From positions 62,001 to 126,000 of the forward strand of contig NZ_LGED01000206.1 of NCBI RefSeq assembly GCF_001280085.1: a stretch of 64,000 bases of DNA. Reading direction: 5' to 3'. This stretch comes from Saccharothrix sp. NRRL B-16348 (lineage in GTDB: Bacteria > Actinomycetota > Actinomycetes > Mycobacteriales > Pseudonocardiaceae). Position numbers and translations under genes: made by a program. The notes under the pieces are model-generated. The model saw nothing but the letters and a program-made list of their open reading frames with translations, searched no databases and was not told the DNA's origin. Below, piece after piece: positions 16,842-25,021 of this stretch (its first letter is position 1; every line of letters begins with the position of its first letter).

Positions 16842-17264
16842 TCAGGAGAACCGCGCGGCACCGACCAGCCAGTCGCGCAGCTGGTCGTCGTCGCTGAAGC
16901 TGATCAGCTGCACCAACCCCCAGTTGTCGCGGTGGTTCGGCGCTTTGAGCAAGCGCTCCTGCCAGTCTTCCGCGTACCCCCGCAGGGCGTCGACCATCCC
17001 GGTGATCGCCTCGTCGAACGACGAGCCGTCGGCGGCCACCGGCAGGCCCGGGATGAACACCGACCAGCCGCCGGCCTCCGGGACGGCCTGGGCGCGTGAC
17101 GGGACGACCGACGCGAGGAAGTCTCGCAGGCGCTTGACGTCCACGACGGCTGTCGTGGCGCAGTCACGTCGAACCGTGGCGACCCGCCCCTCCTCCGCCG
17201 CGTCCAGCAAGTCCTTCAGGTGCGCGCGAGCAGCGGTGTAGCTGTCGTAGTGAACGCCGGACAT
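16842..17264 (-). CDS. Phd/YefM plus HicB-like antitoxin protein
   Basis: A 140-residue protein. The N-terminal half (YTAARAHLKDLLDAAEEGRVATVRRD, then TTAVVDVKRLRDFL) looks like a Phd/YefM antitoxin that would bind DNA and a toxin. The C-terminal half (GGWSVFIPGLPVAADGSSFDEAITGMVDALRGYAEDW) resembles the HicB partial RNase H-like fold. No cognate toxin ORF is found next to it: the downstream 160 bases hold only a short remnant. The start is ATG at 17264; a longer N-terminus would run through the nrdJ terminator. Confidence 0.7.
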   Translation of the reverse strand: MSGVHYDSYTAARAHLKDLLDAAEEGRVATVRRDCATTAVVDVKRLRDFLASVVPSRAQAVPEAGGWSVFIPGLPVAADGSSFDEAITGMVDALRGYAEDWQERLLKAPNHRDNWGLVQLISFSDDDQLRDWLVGAARFS

Positions 17265-17327
17265 GCCAACCTCCGAGGTGGTCTTCGCCGACCTGGGCGC
17301 ATCCATCGCAACCACGAGCGGACACGG

Positions 17328-17362
17328 CAGAGCCGGGGCGACGAACCGTCGCCCCGGCTCTG
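17328..17362. terminator. Strong terminator downstream of nrdJ
   Basis: CAGAGCCGGGGCGAC and its exact complement form a fifteen-base perfect stem with a five-base loop, 24 bases past the nrdJ stop. It also insulates the antitoxin gene promoter that follows on the same strand. Confidence 0.8.
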
Positions 17363-17385
17363 GCCAGGTGCCCAAGGCGCTCAGA

Positions 17386-20238
17386 TCAGCTGCAGCCCGA
17401 GGTGGAGCCGCAGCCCTCGCACAGGTAGCACGAGCCGGCCGGGCGCATCTTCGTGCCGCACGTCATGCAGAGCGGCGCGTCGGCGGCCTTGCCCAGGTGC
17501 AGTTCGAGCAGTTCCGTGGAGCTGCCGACCCTGATGTCCTGCGGCTTGGACTTCTTCTCCTCCGGCGCCGGGGTGGTCGACGCGGCCGGTGCGGCGTCGA
17601 CCGACGTGCGCAGACCCTCCAGGTCCACGTCGCCGTTGCCGTAGTCGGACGACGAGACCTGCGCGGTGCGCTCGTCGGCGGTGAAGACGCCGAGCTGCGC
17701 GCGCTTCTCGAACGGCAGGTAGTCCAGCGCCAGGCGGCGGAACAGGTAGTCCAGGACGCTGGTCGCGATGCGCACGTCCGGGTCGTCCGTCATGCCTGCC
17801 GGCTCGAAGCGCAGGTTCTGGAACTTCGAGACGTAGAACTCCAGCGGGATGCCGTACTGCAGACCCACCGAGATGGACATGGAGAACGCGTCCATCACGC
17901 CCGCCAGCGTCGAGCCCTGCTTGCCCAGCTTGACGAAGATCTCGCCGAGGCCGTCGTCCGGGTACGAACCGGCGTGCAGGTAGCCCTCCGCGCCGCCGAC
18001 CGTGAACGACACCGTCTGCGACGGGCGCTTCTTCGGCAGCCGCTTGCGCACCGGGCGGTACTCCACGACGGTCTCGGGCTTGGTCTCCGCGACGGCCGAC
18101 GACTTGGCCGACTTGCCCGCCGACAGCGGCTGGCCGACCTTGCAGTTGTCGCGGTAGATCGCCAGCGCCTTCAGGCCCAGCTTCCAGCCCTGGTAGTAGA
18201 TCTCCTCGACCTCTTCGACGGTCGCCGTCTCCGGCATGTTCACCGTCTTGGAGATCGCGCCCGAGATGAACGGCTGCACCGCGGCCATCATCCGCACGTG
18301 GCCCATCGGCGCGATCGAGCGGTCGCCCATGGCGCAGTCGAACACCTCGTAGTGCTCGGGCTTGAGGCCCGGCGCGTCCACCACGTGGCCGTGCTCGCCG
18401 ATGTACTCGACGATCGCCTCGTTCTGCTCCTGCTGGTAGCCCAGCACCTGCAGCGCGCGCGGCACGGTCTGGTTGACGATCTGCATCGAGCCGCCGCCGA
18501 CCAGCTTCTTGAACTTCACCAGCGCCAGGTCGGGCTCGATGCCGGTCGTGTCGCAGTCCATCATCAGGCCGATGGTGCCGGTGGGCGCGAGCACGCTGGC
18601 CTGCGCGTTGCGCCAGCCGTTGCGGGCACCGATCCGCTGGCACTCCTGCCACGCCTTGGTCGCGACCTTCTGCACCGCGCCGTCGTTCGCGTGGTACGTG
18701 CGCAGCATGTCGTTCGCGGCCGAGTGCTTGCGGATGACCCGCTGGTGCCCCTCGGCGTTGCGGGCGTAGCCCTCGTACGGGCCGACGATGCCCGCCAGCT
18801 CCGCGGACCGCTTGTAGGCCACGGCCTGCATCAGGGACGTGATCGCGGCGGCCAGCGCGCGGCCACCCTCGGAGTCGTACGCGTGACCGGTCGCCATGAG
18901 CAGCGCGCCCAGGTTCGCGTAGCCGATGCCCAGCTGGCGGAACGCGCGGGTCGTCTCGCCGATCGCGGGCGTCGGGAAGTCCGCGAAGCAGATCGAGATG
19001 TCCATCGCGGTGATGATCAGCTCGACCGACTTGGCGAACAGCTCCGCGTTGAACGTGCCGTCGTCGGACAGGAACTTCATCAGGTTCAACGACGCCAGGT
19101 TGCAGCTGGAGTTGTCCAGGTGCATGTACTCCGAGCACGGGTTCGAGGCCGTGATGCGGCCCGACTCCGGCGTGGTGTGCCAGTCGTTGATCGTGCCGTC
19201 GTACTGGATGCCCGGGTCGGCGCACTCCCACGCGGCCTGCGCCAGCTTGCGGAACAGGTCCTTCGCGTCGATCTGCTCGATGACCTCGCCGGTCTGGCGC
19301 GCGCGCAGGCCGAACTGCCCGCCGTTCTCGTAGGCGTGCATGAACTCGTCCGACACGCGGATCGAGTTGTTCGCGTTCTGGTACTGCACGGACACGATGT
19401 CCTTGCCGCCCAGGTCCATGTCGAACCCGGCGTCGCGCAGCGCGCGGACCTTGTCCTCTTCCCGCGCCTTCGTCTGGATGAACTCCTCGACGTCCGGGTG
19501 GTCGACGTCCAGCACGACCATCTTCGCCGCGCGGCGGGTCGCGCCACCGGACTTGATGGTGCCCGCGGACGCGTCCGCGCCACGCATGAACGACACCGGG
19601 CCGGACGCCGTGCCGCCGGAGGACAGCAGCTCCTTGGACGACCGGATGCGCGAGAGGTTCAGGCCCGCGCCGGAGCCGCCCTTGAAGATCAGGCCCTCCT
19701 CGCGGTACCAGTTCAGGATCGACTCCATCGTGTCGTCGACCGACAGGATGAAGCAGGCGCTGACCTGCTGCGGCGAGCTGGTGCCCACGTTGAACCAGAC
19801 CGGCGAGTTGAAGCTGAACACCTGGTGCAGCAGCATCCAGGTCAGCTCGTGCTCGTAGATCTCGGCGTCCTCGGCGGTGGTGAAGTAGCCGTGCTTGACG
19901 CCCGCCTCGACGTAGGTCTTCACCACGCGGTCGATGAGCTGGCGCAGGCTGTGCTCGCGCTGCGGCGTGCCCACCGCGCCGCGGAAGTACTTGCTGGTGA
20001 CGATGTTGGTCGCGTTGACCGACCAGAAGTCGGGGAACTCGACGCCCCGCTGCTCGAAGTTCACCGAGCCGTCGCGCCAGTTCGTCATCACGACGTCGCG
20101 GTGCTCCCAGGTGACCTCGTCATAGGGGTGCTTGCCCGCGGTGGTGTAGACGCGCTCCACCTTCAGCTTGGCGTTCTTGTCCCCCGCGCCGTTGCGGGCG
20201 GCCGTCTTCTTGCTGGAGCCACCGACGGTCTCCGTCAT
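17386..20238 (-). CDS. nrdJ: Vitamin B12-dependent (class II) ribonucleotide reductase
   Basis: The enzyme reduces ribonucleotides to deoxyribonucleotides using adenosylcobalamin, independent of oxygen. In the 950-residue product, VSACFILSVDDTMESIL and the GGSGAGLNLSRIRSS loop belong to the substrate site. NPCSEYMHLDNSSCNLASLNL carries the active-site cysteine and glutamate region, and GTIGLMMDCDTTGIEPD follows. The C-terminus ends in a four-cysteine zinc ribbon (CMTCGTKM, CYLCEGCG). The start MTETVGG follows a GAGGAAG site. It is downstream of nrdR and likely repressed by it. Confidence 0.97.
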   Translation of the reverse strand: MTETVGGSSKKTAARNGAGDKNAKLKVERVYTTAGKHPYDEVTWEHRDVVMTNWRDGSVNFEQRGVEFPDFWSVNATNIVTSKYFRGAVGTPQREHSLRQLIDRVVKTYVEAGVKHGYFTTAEDAEIYEHELTWMLLHQVFSFNSPVWFNVGTSSPQQVSACFILSVDDTMESILNWYREEGLIFKGGSGAGLNLSRIRSSKELLSSGGTASGPVSFMRGADASAGTIKSGGATRRAAKMVVLDVDHPDVEEFIQTKAREEDKVRALRDAGFDMDLGGKDIVSVQYQNANNSIRVSDEFMHAYENGGQFGLRARQTGEVIEQIDAKDLFRKLAQAAWECADPGIQYDGTINDWHTTPESGRITASNPCSEYMHLDNSSCNLASLNLMKFLSDDGTFNAELFAKSVELIITAMDISICFADFPTPAIGETTRAFRQLGIGYANLGALLMATGHAYDSEGGRALAAAITSLMQAVAYKRSAELAGIVGPYEGYARNAEGHQRVIRKHSAANDMLRTYHANDGAVQKVATKAWQECQRIGARNGWRNAQASVLAPTGTIGLMMDCDTTGIEPDLALVKFKKLVGGGSMQIVNQTVPRALQVLGYQQEQNEAIVEYIGEHGHVVDAPGLKPEHYEVFDCAMGDRSIAPMGHVRMMAAVQPFISGAISKTVNMPETATVEEVEEIYYQGWKLGLKALAIYRDNCKVGQPLSAGKSAKSSAVAETKPETVVEYRPVRKRLPKKRPSQTVSFTVGGAEGYLHAGSYPDDGLGEIFVKLGKQGSTLAGVMDAFSMSISVGLQYGIPLEFYVSKFQNLRFEPAGMTDDPDVRIATSVLDYLFRRLALDYLPFEKRAQLGVFTADERTAQVSSSDYGNGDVDLEGLRTSVDAAPAASTTPAPEEKKSKPQDIRVGSSTELLELHLGKAADAPLCMTCGTKMRPAGSCYLCEGCGSTSGCS

Positions 20239-20348
20239 TCCGACTTCCTCATTCCGTTTCACGAGTTCTCGACGTTCCGATGCGCGACCCACGTCCGGGC
20301 TCCCCCCGTCCGAGCTGGTCAGGCGCAGTTGTCTTGCGTCGCGTCCGC

Positions 20349-20807
20349 TCAGTCGTCCGTGGACTGGGCGGTGCGAAGATCGGCGATCTCCTTCTCGAAG
20401 TCCTCGACGGACGAGAAGGAGCGGTAGACGGAGGCGAACCGCAGGTAGGCCACCTCGTCCAGCTCGCGGAGAGGACCAAGGATGGCCAAGCCCACCTCGT
20501 GGCTGGGGATCTCGGCGACGCCGCCGGAGCGGATCGACTCCTCTACGCGCTGCGCCAGCTGCTGGAGGGCGTCCTCGTCGACGGGACGGCCCTGGCACGC
20601 GCGGCGCACACCGACGACGACCTTGTCCCGGCTGAACGGCTCGGTGACGCCCGAGCGCTTGACCACGGCGAGCACGGCCTCCTCGACCGTGGTGAAGCGC
20701 CGGCCGCAGGCCGTGCACGACCGGCGGCGGCGGATGACCTGGCCCTCGTCGACCTCGCGGGAATCGACGACACGCGAGTCCGAGTTGCGGCAGAACGGGC
20801 ATCGCAC
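20349..20807 (-). CDS. nrdR: Transcriptional repressor NrdR
   Basis: NrdR represses ribonucleotide reductase genes in response to ATP/dATP. In the 152-residue product the N-terminal zinc ribbon is [15 protein letters not shown] with [15 protein letters not shown]. The ATP-cone domain follows ([30 protein letters not shown]). The start is GTG at 20807 (MRCPFC). It forms an operon with nrdJ, 110 bases apart, and candidate NrdR boxes lie about 70-105 bases upstream. Confidence 0.96.
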   Translation of the reverse strand: MRCPFCRNSDSRVVDSREVDEGQVIRRRRSCTACGRRFTTVEEAVLAVVKRSGVTEPFSRDKVVVGVRRACQGRPVDEDALQQLAQRVEESIRSGGVAEIPSHEVGLAILGPLRELDEVAYLRFASVYRSFSSVEDFEKEIADLRTAQSTDD

Positions 20808-20875
20808 GGCTGGTCTCCCCTCCCCTGGGCAGCATCCATCGCGTTAGCCCGCTCGTCGGGGAAACCCCAACCTGT

Positions 20876-20912
20876 GGACTAACTACAACGGTGTGACCAC
20901 TAGATGTAGGGG
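20876..20912. promoter_or_regulatory. Candidate NrdR boxes upstream of nrdR-nrdJ
   Basis: CCACTAGATGTAGGGG (20897-20912) resembles the known NrdR box, which on the other strand reads like CCCCTACATCTAG. A weaker copy, GGACTAACTACAACGG, lies at 20876-20891. Their shared ACTA elements are 21 bases apart, two helical turns, as expected for paired NrdR boxes. A TTGACC hexamer next to the first box on the reverse strand could be the -35. Confidence 0.55.
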
Positions 20913-21009
20913 TCAACCTATGCCCAAGGCCCACGGCCCTGCAAGTCGGGGGCGGCGTGTCGCATCACTCGGACGGACGAATCGGACGGAGTCCCCGCAA
21001 ACGCGCGAA

Positions 21010-21037
21010 CCGCGCTCGCGGAAGTCCGGGAGCGCGG
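21010..21037 (-). terminator. Hairpin downstream of the divS-like gene
   Basis: CCGCGCTC and GAGCGCGG pair perfectly across a twelve-base loop, about 25 bases past the stop of the LysM gene. No T tract is present. Confidence 0.45.
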
Positions 21038-21061
21038 CTCGTCAGGGCTGGGCGGCGGACC

Positions 21062-21559
21062 TCAGGGGGTGCCGTGGGGGACGACCAGGGACTGGCCGGG
21101 GACGACGTCGGAGTTGGGGAGGGAGTTCAGCTCGCGGATGCGGGAGACCACGGCGTCCGGGTCGCTGGCGGGCGCGCTGCGCTCGGCGACGTCCCGCAGC
21201 GTCTCGCCCACCTGGACGTGCACGACGTTAGTGCGTTCGGGGACGGTGGTGGCGCCGGAGGTGTAGAGGAAGAGCAGGCTCAGCAGGCCGGCGAAGACGG
21301 CCGCGGCTGCCGCGTAGGCGACGAACTGGACGGCCGGGTGGCGGCGCGGCCGGACCTCGCAGGCGACCGGCTCGGGCGCGGTCTGGCGCACGGCGAGCGG
21401 GCGGGGGCGGGTCGACGGGCGGCGGTTGTCCTTGTCGTGTACGTCGAACCGGCGAAGGACCCGTGGTCCGGGTCGCAATCCCGCGCCGAGGGCGACATCC
21501 TCGACACCGGCGCCGTCGACCAGTTCGAAGCTGTTACGGGTGCCAATGACCACCGCCAT
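21062..21559 (-). CDS. LysM membrane protein, SOS cell-division suppressor (DivS/ChiZ-like)
   Basis: A 165-residue protein: a cytoplasmic basic N-terminal half, one membrane helix (VQFVAYAAAAAVFAGLLSLLFLYTSG, residues about 80-105) and an external LysM domain (VVHVQVGETLRDVAER to PNSDVVPGQSLVVPHG). Position and architecture match Rv2719c (ChiZ) of Mycobacterium tuberculosis and DivS of Corynebacterium glutamicum. These are divergent from lexA, SOS-induced, and hold back division. That equivalence is inference from layout. The ATG at 21559 follows GGAGGA and is preferred over a TTG four codons earlier. Confidence 0.82.
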   Translation of the reverse strand: MAVVIGTRNSFELVDGAGVEDVALGAGLRPGPRVLRRFDVHDKDNRRPSTRPRPLAVRQTAPEPVACEVRPRRHPAVQFVAYAAAAAVFAGLLSLLFLYTSGATTVPERTNVVHVQVGETLRDVAERSAPASDPDAVVSRIRELNSLPNSDVVPGQSLVVPHGTP

Positions 21560-21591
21560 GATGTCCTCCAACGCAGGTCATCCGATCATGA

Positions 21592-21607
21592 TCGAACCTG
21601 TGTTCGA
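21592..21607. promoter_or_regulatory. SOS box 1 in the divS-like/lexA intergenic region
   Basis: TCGAAC-CTGT-GTTCGA is an exact match to the actinobacterial LexA operator. It lies 33 bases upstream of the divS-like start and abuts box 2. Confidence 0.92.
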
Positions 21608-21623
21608 TCGAACGTCCGTGCGA
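21608..21623. promoter_or_regulatory. SOS box 2, abutting box 1
   Basis: TCGAAC-GTCC-GTGCGA has one mismatch to the LexA operator consensus and begins at the base after box 1 ends, giving a tandem operator on the divS-like side. Confidence 0.7.
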
Positions 21624-21673
21624 ATGTCTACCACTTCGCCGGGCGAAATCGCTAGGACACGCCGAGGTTTACT

Positions 21674-21689
21674 TCGAACAGGTGTTTGA
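21674..21689. promoter_or_regulatory. SOS box 3 on the lexA side
   Basis: TCGAAC-AGGT-GTTTGA has one mismatch to the consensus and lies about 88 bases before the lexA start, which suits lexA autoregulation. Confidence 0.75.
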
Positions 21690-21777
21690 TCTGGGCCGGG
21701 AACGCGACTACCGTCCACAACTGAAGATCGTCGGAGAAGCCGGCCTGGGCAATCGGGACCGGTGAGGAGGAAGCACC

Positions 21778-22479
21778 GTGGCACGCAAGACCAACGAAGA
21801 CCTGCGCACCGCCGATGCGCCCTCCGCGCCCGAACCGGCGGACATCGCGGGCAACGCCGGGCTCACCCTGCGTCAGCGCAAGGTGCTCGACGTGATCCGC
21901 GACTGGCTCGACCGGTTCGGCTACCCGCCCAGCGTGCGTGAGATCGGGGAGGCGGTCGGCCTGACCTCCACCTCCTCGGTCGCCCACCAGCTGCGCGCGC
22001 TGGAGCGGAAGGGGTACCTGCGTCGCGATCCGAACCGGCCGCGCGCGGTGGGCGTGCTGCCCGCGGAGATCGTGACCGGCCTCGACCCGGCGTCCAAGCC
22101 GACGCCCGCGTACGTGCCGATGCTGGGCCGCATCGCGGCCGGTGGGCCGATCCTGGCGGAAGAGGCCATCGAGGACGTGTTCCCGCTGCCGCGCGAGATC
22201 GTCGGCGAGGGCGACGTGTTCCTGCTGAAGGTCGTCGGCGACTCGATGGTGGAGGCCGCCATCACCGACGGTGACTGGGTGGTCGTCCGCCAGCAGCCCA
22301 CGGCGGACAACGGCGAGGTGGTGGCCGCGATGATCGACGGCGAGGCCACCGTGAAGTCGTTCAAGCGCAAGGAAGACGGGCACGTGTGGCTGATGCCGCA
22401 CAACGCGGCCTACCAGCCGATCCCGGGTGACGAGGCGACGATCCTGGGCAAGGTCGTGGCCGTCCTGCGCAGGCTCTGA
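21778..22479 (+). CDS. lexA: LexA repressor
   Basis: LexA represses the SOS regulon and self-cleaves on RecA filaments. In the 233-residue protein the N-terminal winged HTH covers about residues 30-95 ([22 protein letters not shown]). The Ala-Gly cleavage site is in GRIAAGGPI near residue 125. The catalytic Ser is in [11 protein letters not shown] and the Lys in [15 protein letters not shown]. The start is GTG after a GAGGAGG site. Three SOS boxes upstream indicate autoregulation shared with the divergent divS-like gene. Confidence 0.98.
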   Translation: MARKTNEDLRTADAPSAPEPADIAGNAGLTLRQRKVLDVIRDWLDRFGYPPSVREIGEAVGLTSTSSVAHQLRALERKGYLRRDPNRPRAVGVLPAEIVTGLDPASKPTPAYVPMLGRIAAGGPILAEEAIEDVFPLPREIVGEGDVFLLKVVGDSMVEAAITDGDWVVVRQQPTADNGEVVAAMIDGEATVKSFKRKEDGHVWLMPHNAAYQPIPGDEATILGKVVAVLRRL

Positions 22480-22501
22480 AGCACCGAGGGAACTGGGAGC
22501 G

Positions 22502-22532
22502 GCCGCTCACGCCCTGCGTCGGCGTGAGCGGC
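22502..22532. terminator. Bidirectional terminator between lexA and the 22507 gene
   Basis: GCCGCTCACGCC and its exact complement form a twelve-base stem with a seven-base loop. It starts 23 bases after the lexA stop. Its second half lies inside the 3' end of the converging gene, where it encodes the Arg-rich tail. Confidence 0.75.
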
Positions 22533-23529
22533 GCACCAGCGCGCCCACCAGCACCAACGCCACCGCGCCGCCGCCCACCACGGGCCACGGCGACTGCGAC
22601 TCGGTGGCCGGGGGAGTGGTGGTCCGGTCGTCGCCGGCCGGTGGGGCCTCCGTCGTGGTGGTCGGCGCCGGCGGCACGGCCAACGCCGCCGCACCCGCCA
22701 CCGCGCGCACGCTCGACGCGGTGCCGGCGCTGCCGAACTCGGACGCCGACAGCAGCGTGCCGTCCGGGTCGAACGCGATGGCCTCACCCTGCGGCTCACC
22801 GGCCAGCGGCACCCGCACCGGGTCCGACTCCAGCGCCTTGGCCAGGTCGCCGTCCGGCACCGGGAACAGGTACGCGTCGGTGTAGGTCCGCAACGCCGCC
22901 ACCCGGCCGTCGCGGGACATCGCCCCGCCCGTGACCAGGCGCGTCACCACGGAGTTCTGCAACGGCCCGCCGACGGTCTCCGTCGTGCTGATCGACACCC
23001 GCGCCACCTGCTCCATCGGCGTGGGCGCGCCCTCGCTCAACCCGGACGCCGGCCGGTACACCAACGCCGACCCGATCGTTTCCTTCGTGACGATGTGCGG
23101 AATGCCGGAACCGTCGAGCAACAATGCTTCCGCGTCGTGCTTTCCGTCAGGATACGTAAGTCGGTACAAACGTGCGCTGCCGTCCGGTGAAACGGCATGC
23201 AATGCCACGGTTTCGCGTGACTTGCCGTTGTCCCCGGTGTCCGCGACCCACAGGGTTCCGTCAGGAGCCAATGCGAGATCTTCGGCGTCGAACGGGTTGT
23301 TGGGCGTGCTGATCGTGCGGATGATCCCGCACGTGCGGTCGAGCACCTGGACCTTCAACCGGCCGTCGTCGCTGTCGTTCACGGCGAACCAGTGCGTGCC
23401 GTCGGACGCGAGCCCGGACAGCTCCTCCAGCCGCTGGTCGGTCACCGCGCAGACGTCGGCGACGGCCGGCTCCGCCGAAGCGGAACCGGCCGTCAGCACG
23501 AGTCCCAGGACTACCAGCAGCGCGCGCAA
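22507..23529 (-). CDS. Secreted, C-terminally anchored beta-propeller-like protein
   Basis: A 340-residue surface protein. It has an N-terminal signal peptide (LLVVLGLVLTAGSASAEPA), a domain with NHL-propeller-like repeats (GLASDGTHWFAVNDSDDGRL, LALAPDGTLWVADTGDN, IAFDPDGTLLSASEFG), a Thr/Pro-rich spacer, and a C-terminal membrane helix (PWPVVGGGAVALVLVGALV) with an RRSRRRR stop-transfer. Ligand and role are unknown. The TTG start lies four bases after the hflX stop, so translation is likely coupled; the exact start is uncertain. Confidence 0.7.
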   Translation of the reverse strand: MRALLVVLGLVLTAGSASAEPAVADVCAVTDQRLEELSGLASDGTHWFAVNDSDDGRLKVQVLDRTCGIIRTISTPNNPFDAEDLALAPDGTLWVADTGDNGKSRETVALHAVSPDGSARLYRLTYPDGKHDAEALLLDGSGIPHIVTKETIGSALVYRPASGLSEGAPTPMEQVARVSISTTETVGGPLQNSVVTRLVTGGAMSRDGRVAALRTYTDAYLFPVPDGDLAKALESDPVRVPLAGEPQGEAIAFDPDGTLLSASEFGSAGTASSVRAVAGAAALAVPPAPTTTTEAPPAGDDRTTTPPATESQSPWPVVGGGAVALVLVGALVRRSRRRRA

Positions 23530-23533
23530 GGGC

Positions 23534-24979
23534 TCAGGCGCGGCTTCCGTTCACGGCGAACTTCTCCAGCACGCCGGCCAGATCCGGCCGGACCCGGGCG
23601 GACAGCTCGGTGCCCTCCTCGGTGTGCCGTTCCTTGAGGACCTCGCCCTCGCGGTGCACCCGCGCGACCAGCTCGCCCCGCGCGTACGGCACGAGCGCGT
23701 CGACCACGACCTCCGGCCGCGGCGTCATGGCCGCGATGCGCTCACGCAGGTCGGCGATGCCCTCGCCGGTGTGCGCGGACACGAACACGGCTGTCGGGAA
23801 CAGGTGCCGCAGCCGGGCCATGCCCAGCTCGCCGACCGCGTCGACCTTGTTCACCACGAGCAGCTCGGTCGGCATCGGGTCGTCCCGCCGCGACGAGATC
23901 TCCCTGATCACCTCGCGCACCGCCATGACCTGCTTCTCCGGCATCGCGTCGGAGCCGTCGACCACGTGGACCAGCAGGTCCGCGTCGGCGACCTCCTCCA
24001 GCGTCGACCGGAACGCCTCGACCAGCTGGTGCGGCAGGTGCCGCACGAAGCCGACCGTGTCGGTCAACGTGTAGGCGAGGCCCTCGGGCGTCTCGGTGCG
24101 CCGCGTGGTCGGGTCGAGGGTCGCGAACAGGGCGTCCTGCACCAGCACCCCCGCGCCGGTCAGCGCGTTGAGCAGGCTGGACTTGCCCGCGTTCGTGTAC
24201 CCCGCGATGGCGACGTTCGGCACCGAGTTGGCCACGCGGCGGTGCCGCTTGGTCTCCCGGATGACGCTCATCGCGGCGATCTCGCGGCGCAGCTTGGAGA
24301 TGCGCGCGCGGATGCGCCTGCGGTCGGTCTCGAGCTTGGTCTCACCGGGACCGCGCAGACCCACGCCGCCGTTGCCGCCGCCGGCACGACCACCGGCCTG
24401 CCGGGACAGCGACTCGCCCCAACCGCGCAGGCGCGGCAGGAGGTACTGGAGCTGGGCCATCTCGACCTGCGCCTTGCCCTCGCGGGTGGACGCGTGCTGG
24501 GCGAAGATGTCGAGGATCAGCGCGGTGCGGTCGACGACCTTGACCTTGAGCTTCTCCTCCAGCTGCCGCAGCTGGCCGGGTGAGAGCTCGCCGTCGCAGA
24601 TCACCGTGTCCGCGCCGGTCGCGATCACGACGTCGCGCAGTTCGTGCACCTTGCCGGAGCCGATGTAGGTCGCCGGGTCGGGCCGTTCGCGCCGCTGCAC
24701 GAGGCCTTCCAGCACCTCGGAGCCGGCGGTCTCGGCGAGCAGGGCCAGTTCCGCCATGGAGGCGTCCGAATCGGCCGTCGTGCCCTCGGTCCACACGCCG
24801 ACCAGCACGACCCGCTCCAACCGGAGCTGCCGGTACTCGACCTCGGTGACGTCCTCGAGCTCGGTGGACAACCCTGCGACGCGGCGCAGCGCGGCGCGCT
24901 CTTCGAGCGCCAGGTCGCCGGTGGACAGCTCGTCCTCGTGGTCGAGCCAGTCGTTGCTGCTGTACGTGTTTTCCGTCAT
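23534..24979 (-). CDS. hflX: GTPase HflX
   Basis: HflX is a ribosome-associated GTPase that rescues or splits stalled 70S/100S ribosomes. The 481-residue protein has the N-terminal HflX nucleotide-binding domain (ATYIGSGKVHELR, DTVICDGELSPGQLRQLEE) and a Gly-rich linker (QAGGRAGGGNGGVGLRGPGE). The G domain contains AGYTNAGKSSLLNALTG, DTVGFVRHLP and NKVD. The ATG at 24979 has AAGGG before it and is preferred to a GTG eight codons upstream. In mycobacteria hflX also lies near dapF and miaA. Confidence 0.96.
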   Translation of the reverse strand: MTENTYSSNDWLDHEDELSTGDLALEERAALRRVAGLSTELEDVTEVEYRQLRLERVVLVGVWTEGTTADSDASMAELALLAETAGSEVLEGLVQRRERPDPATYIGSGKVHELRDVVIATGADTVICDGELSPGQLRQLEEKLKVKVVDRTALILDIFAQHASTREGKAQVEMAQLQYLLPRLRGWGESLSRQAGGRAGGGNGGVGLRGPGETKLETDRRRIRARISKLRREIAAMSVIRETKRHRRVANSVPNVAIAGYTNAGKSSLLNALTGAGVLVQDALFATLDPTTRRTETPEGLAYTLTDTVGFVRHLPHQLVEAFRSTLEEVADADLLVHVVDGSDAMPEKQVMAVREVIREISSRRDDPMPTELLVVNKVDAVGELGMARLRHLFPTAVFVSAHTGEGIADLRERIAAMTPRPEVVVDALVPYARGELVARVHREGEVLKERHTEEGTELSARVRPDLAGVLEKFAVNGSRA

Positions 24980-25021
24980 TTGCCCTTCATCGTCCCACGG
25001 CACCCCTGCCGGTACGAGTGG

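Noticed and set aside
16586..16861. A 91-codon reverse frame across the antitoxin/unknown-gene gap as the missing toxin
   Set aside because: Its translation is Arg/Trp-rich without toxin motifs, it overlaps the start of the better supported 198-residue gene, and it lacks a ribosome site.
20239..21061. Cobalamin riboswitch controlling B12-dependent nrdJ
   Set aside because: No B12-box-like sequence or large conserved leader fold was recognisable in the 110 bases before nrdJ or the region before nrdR.
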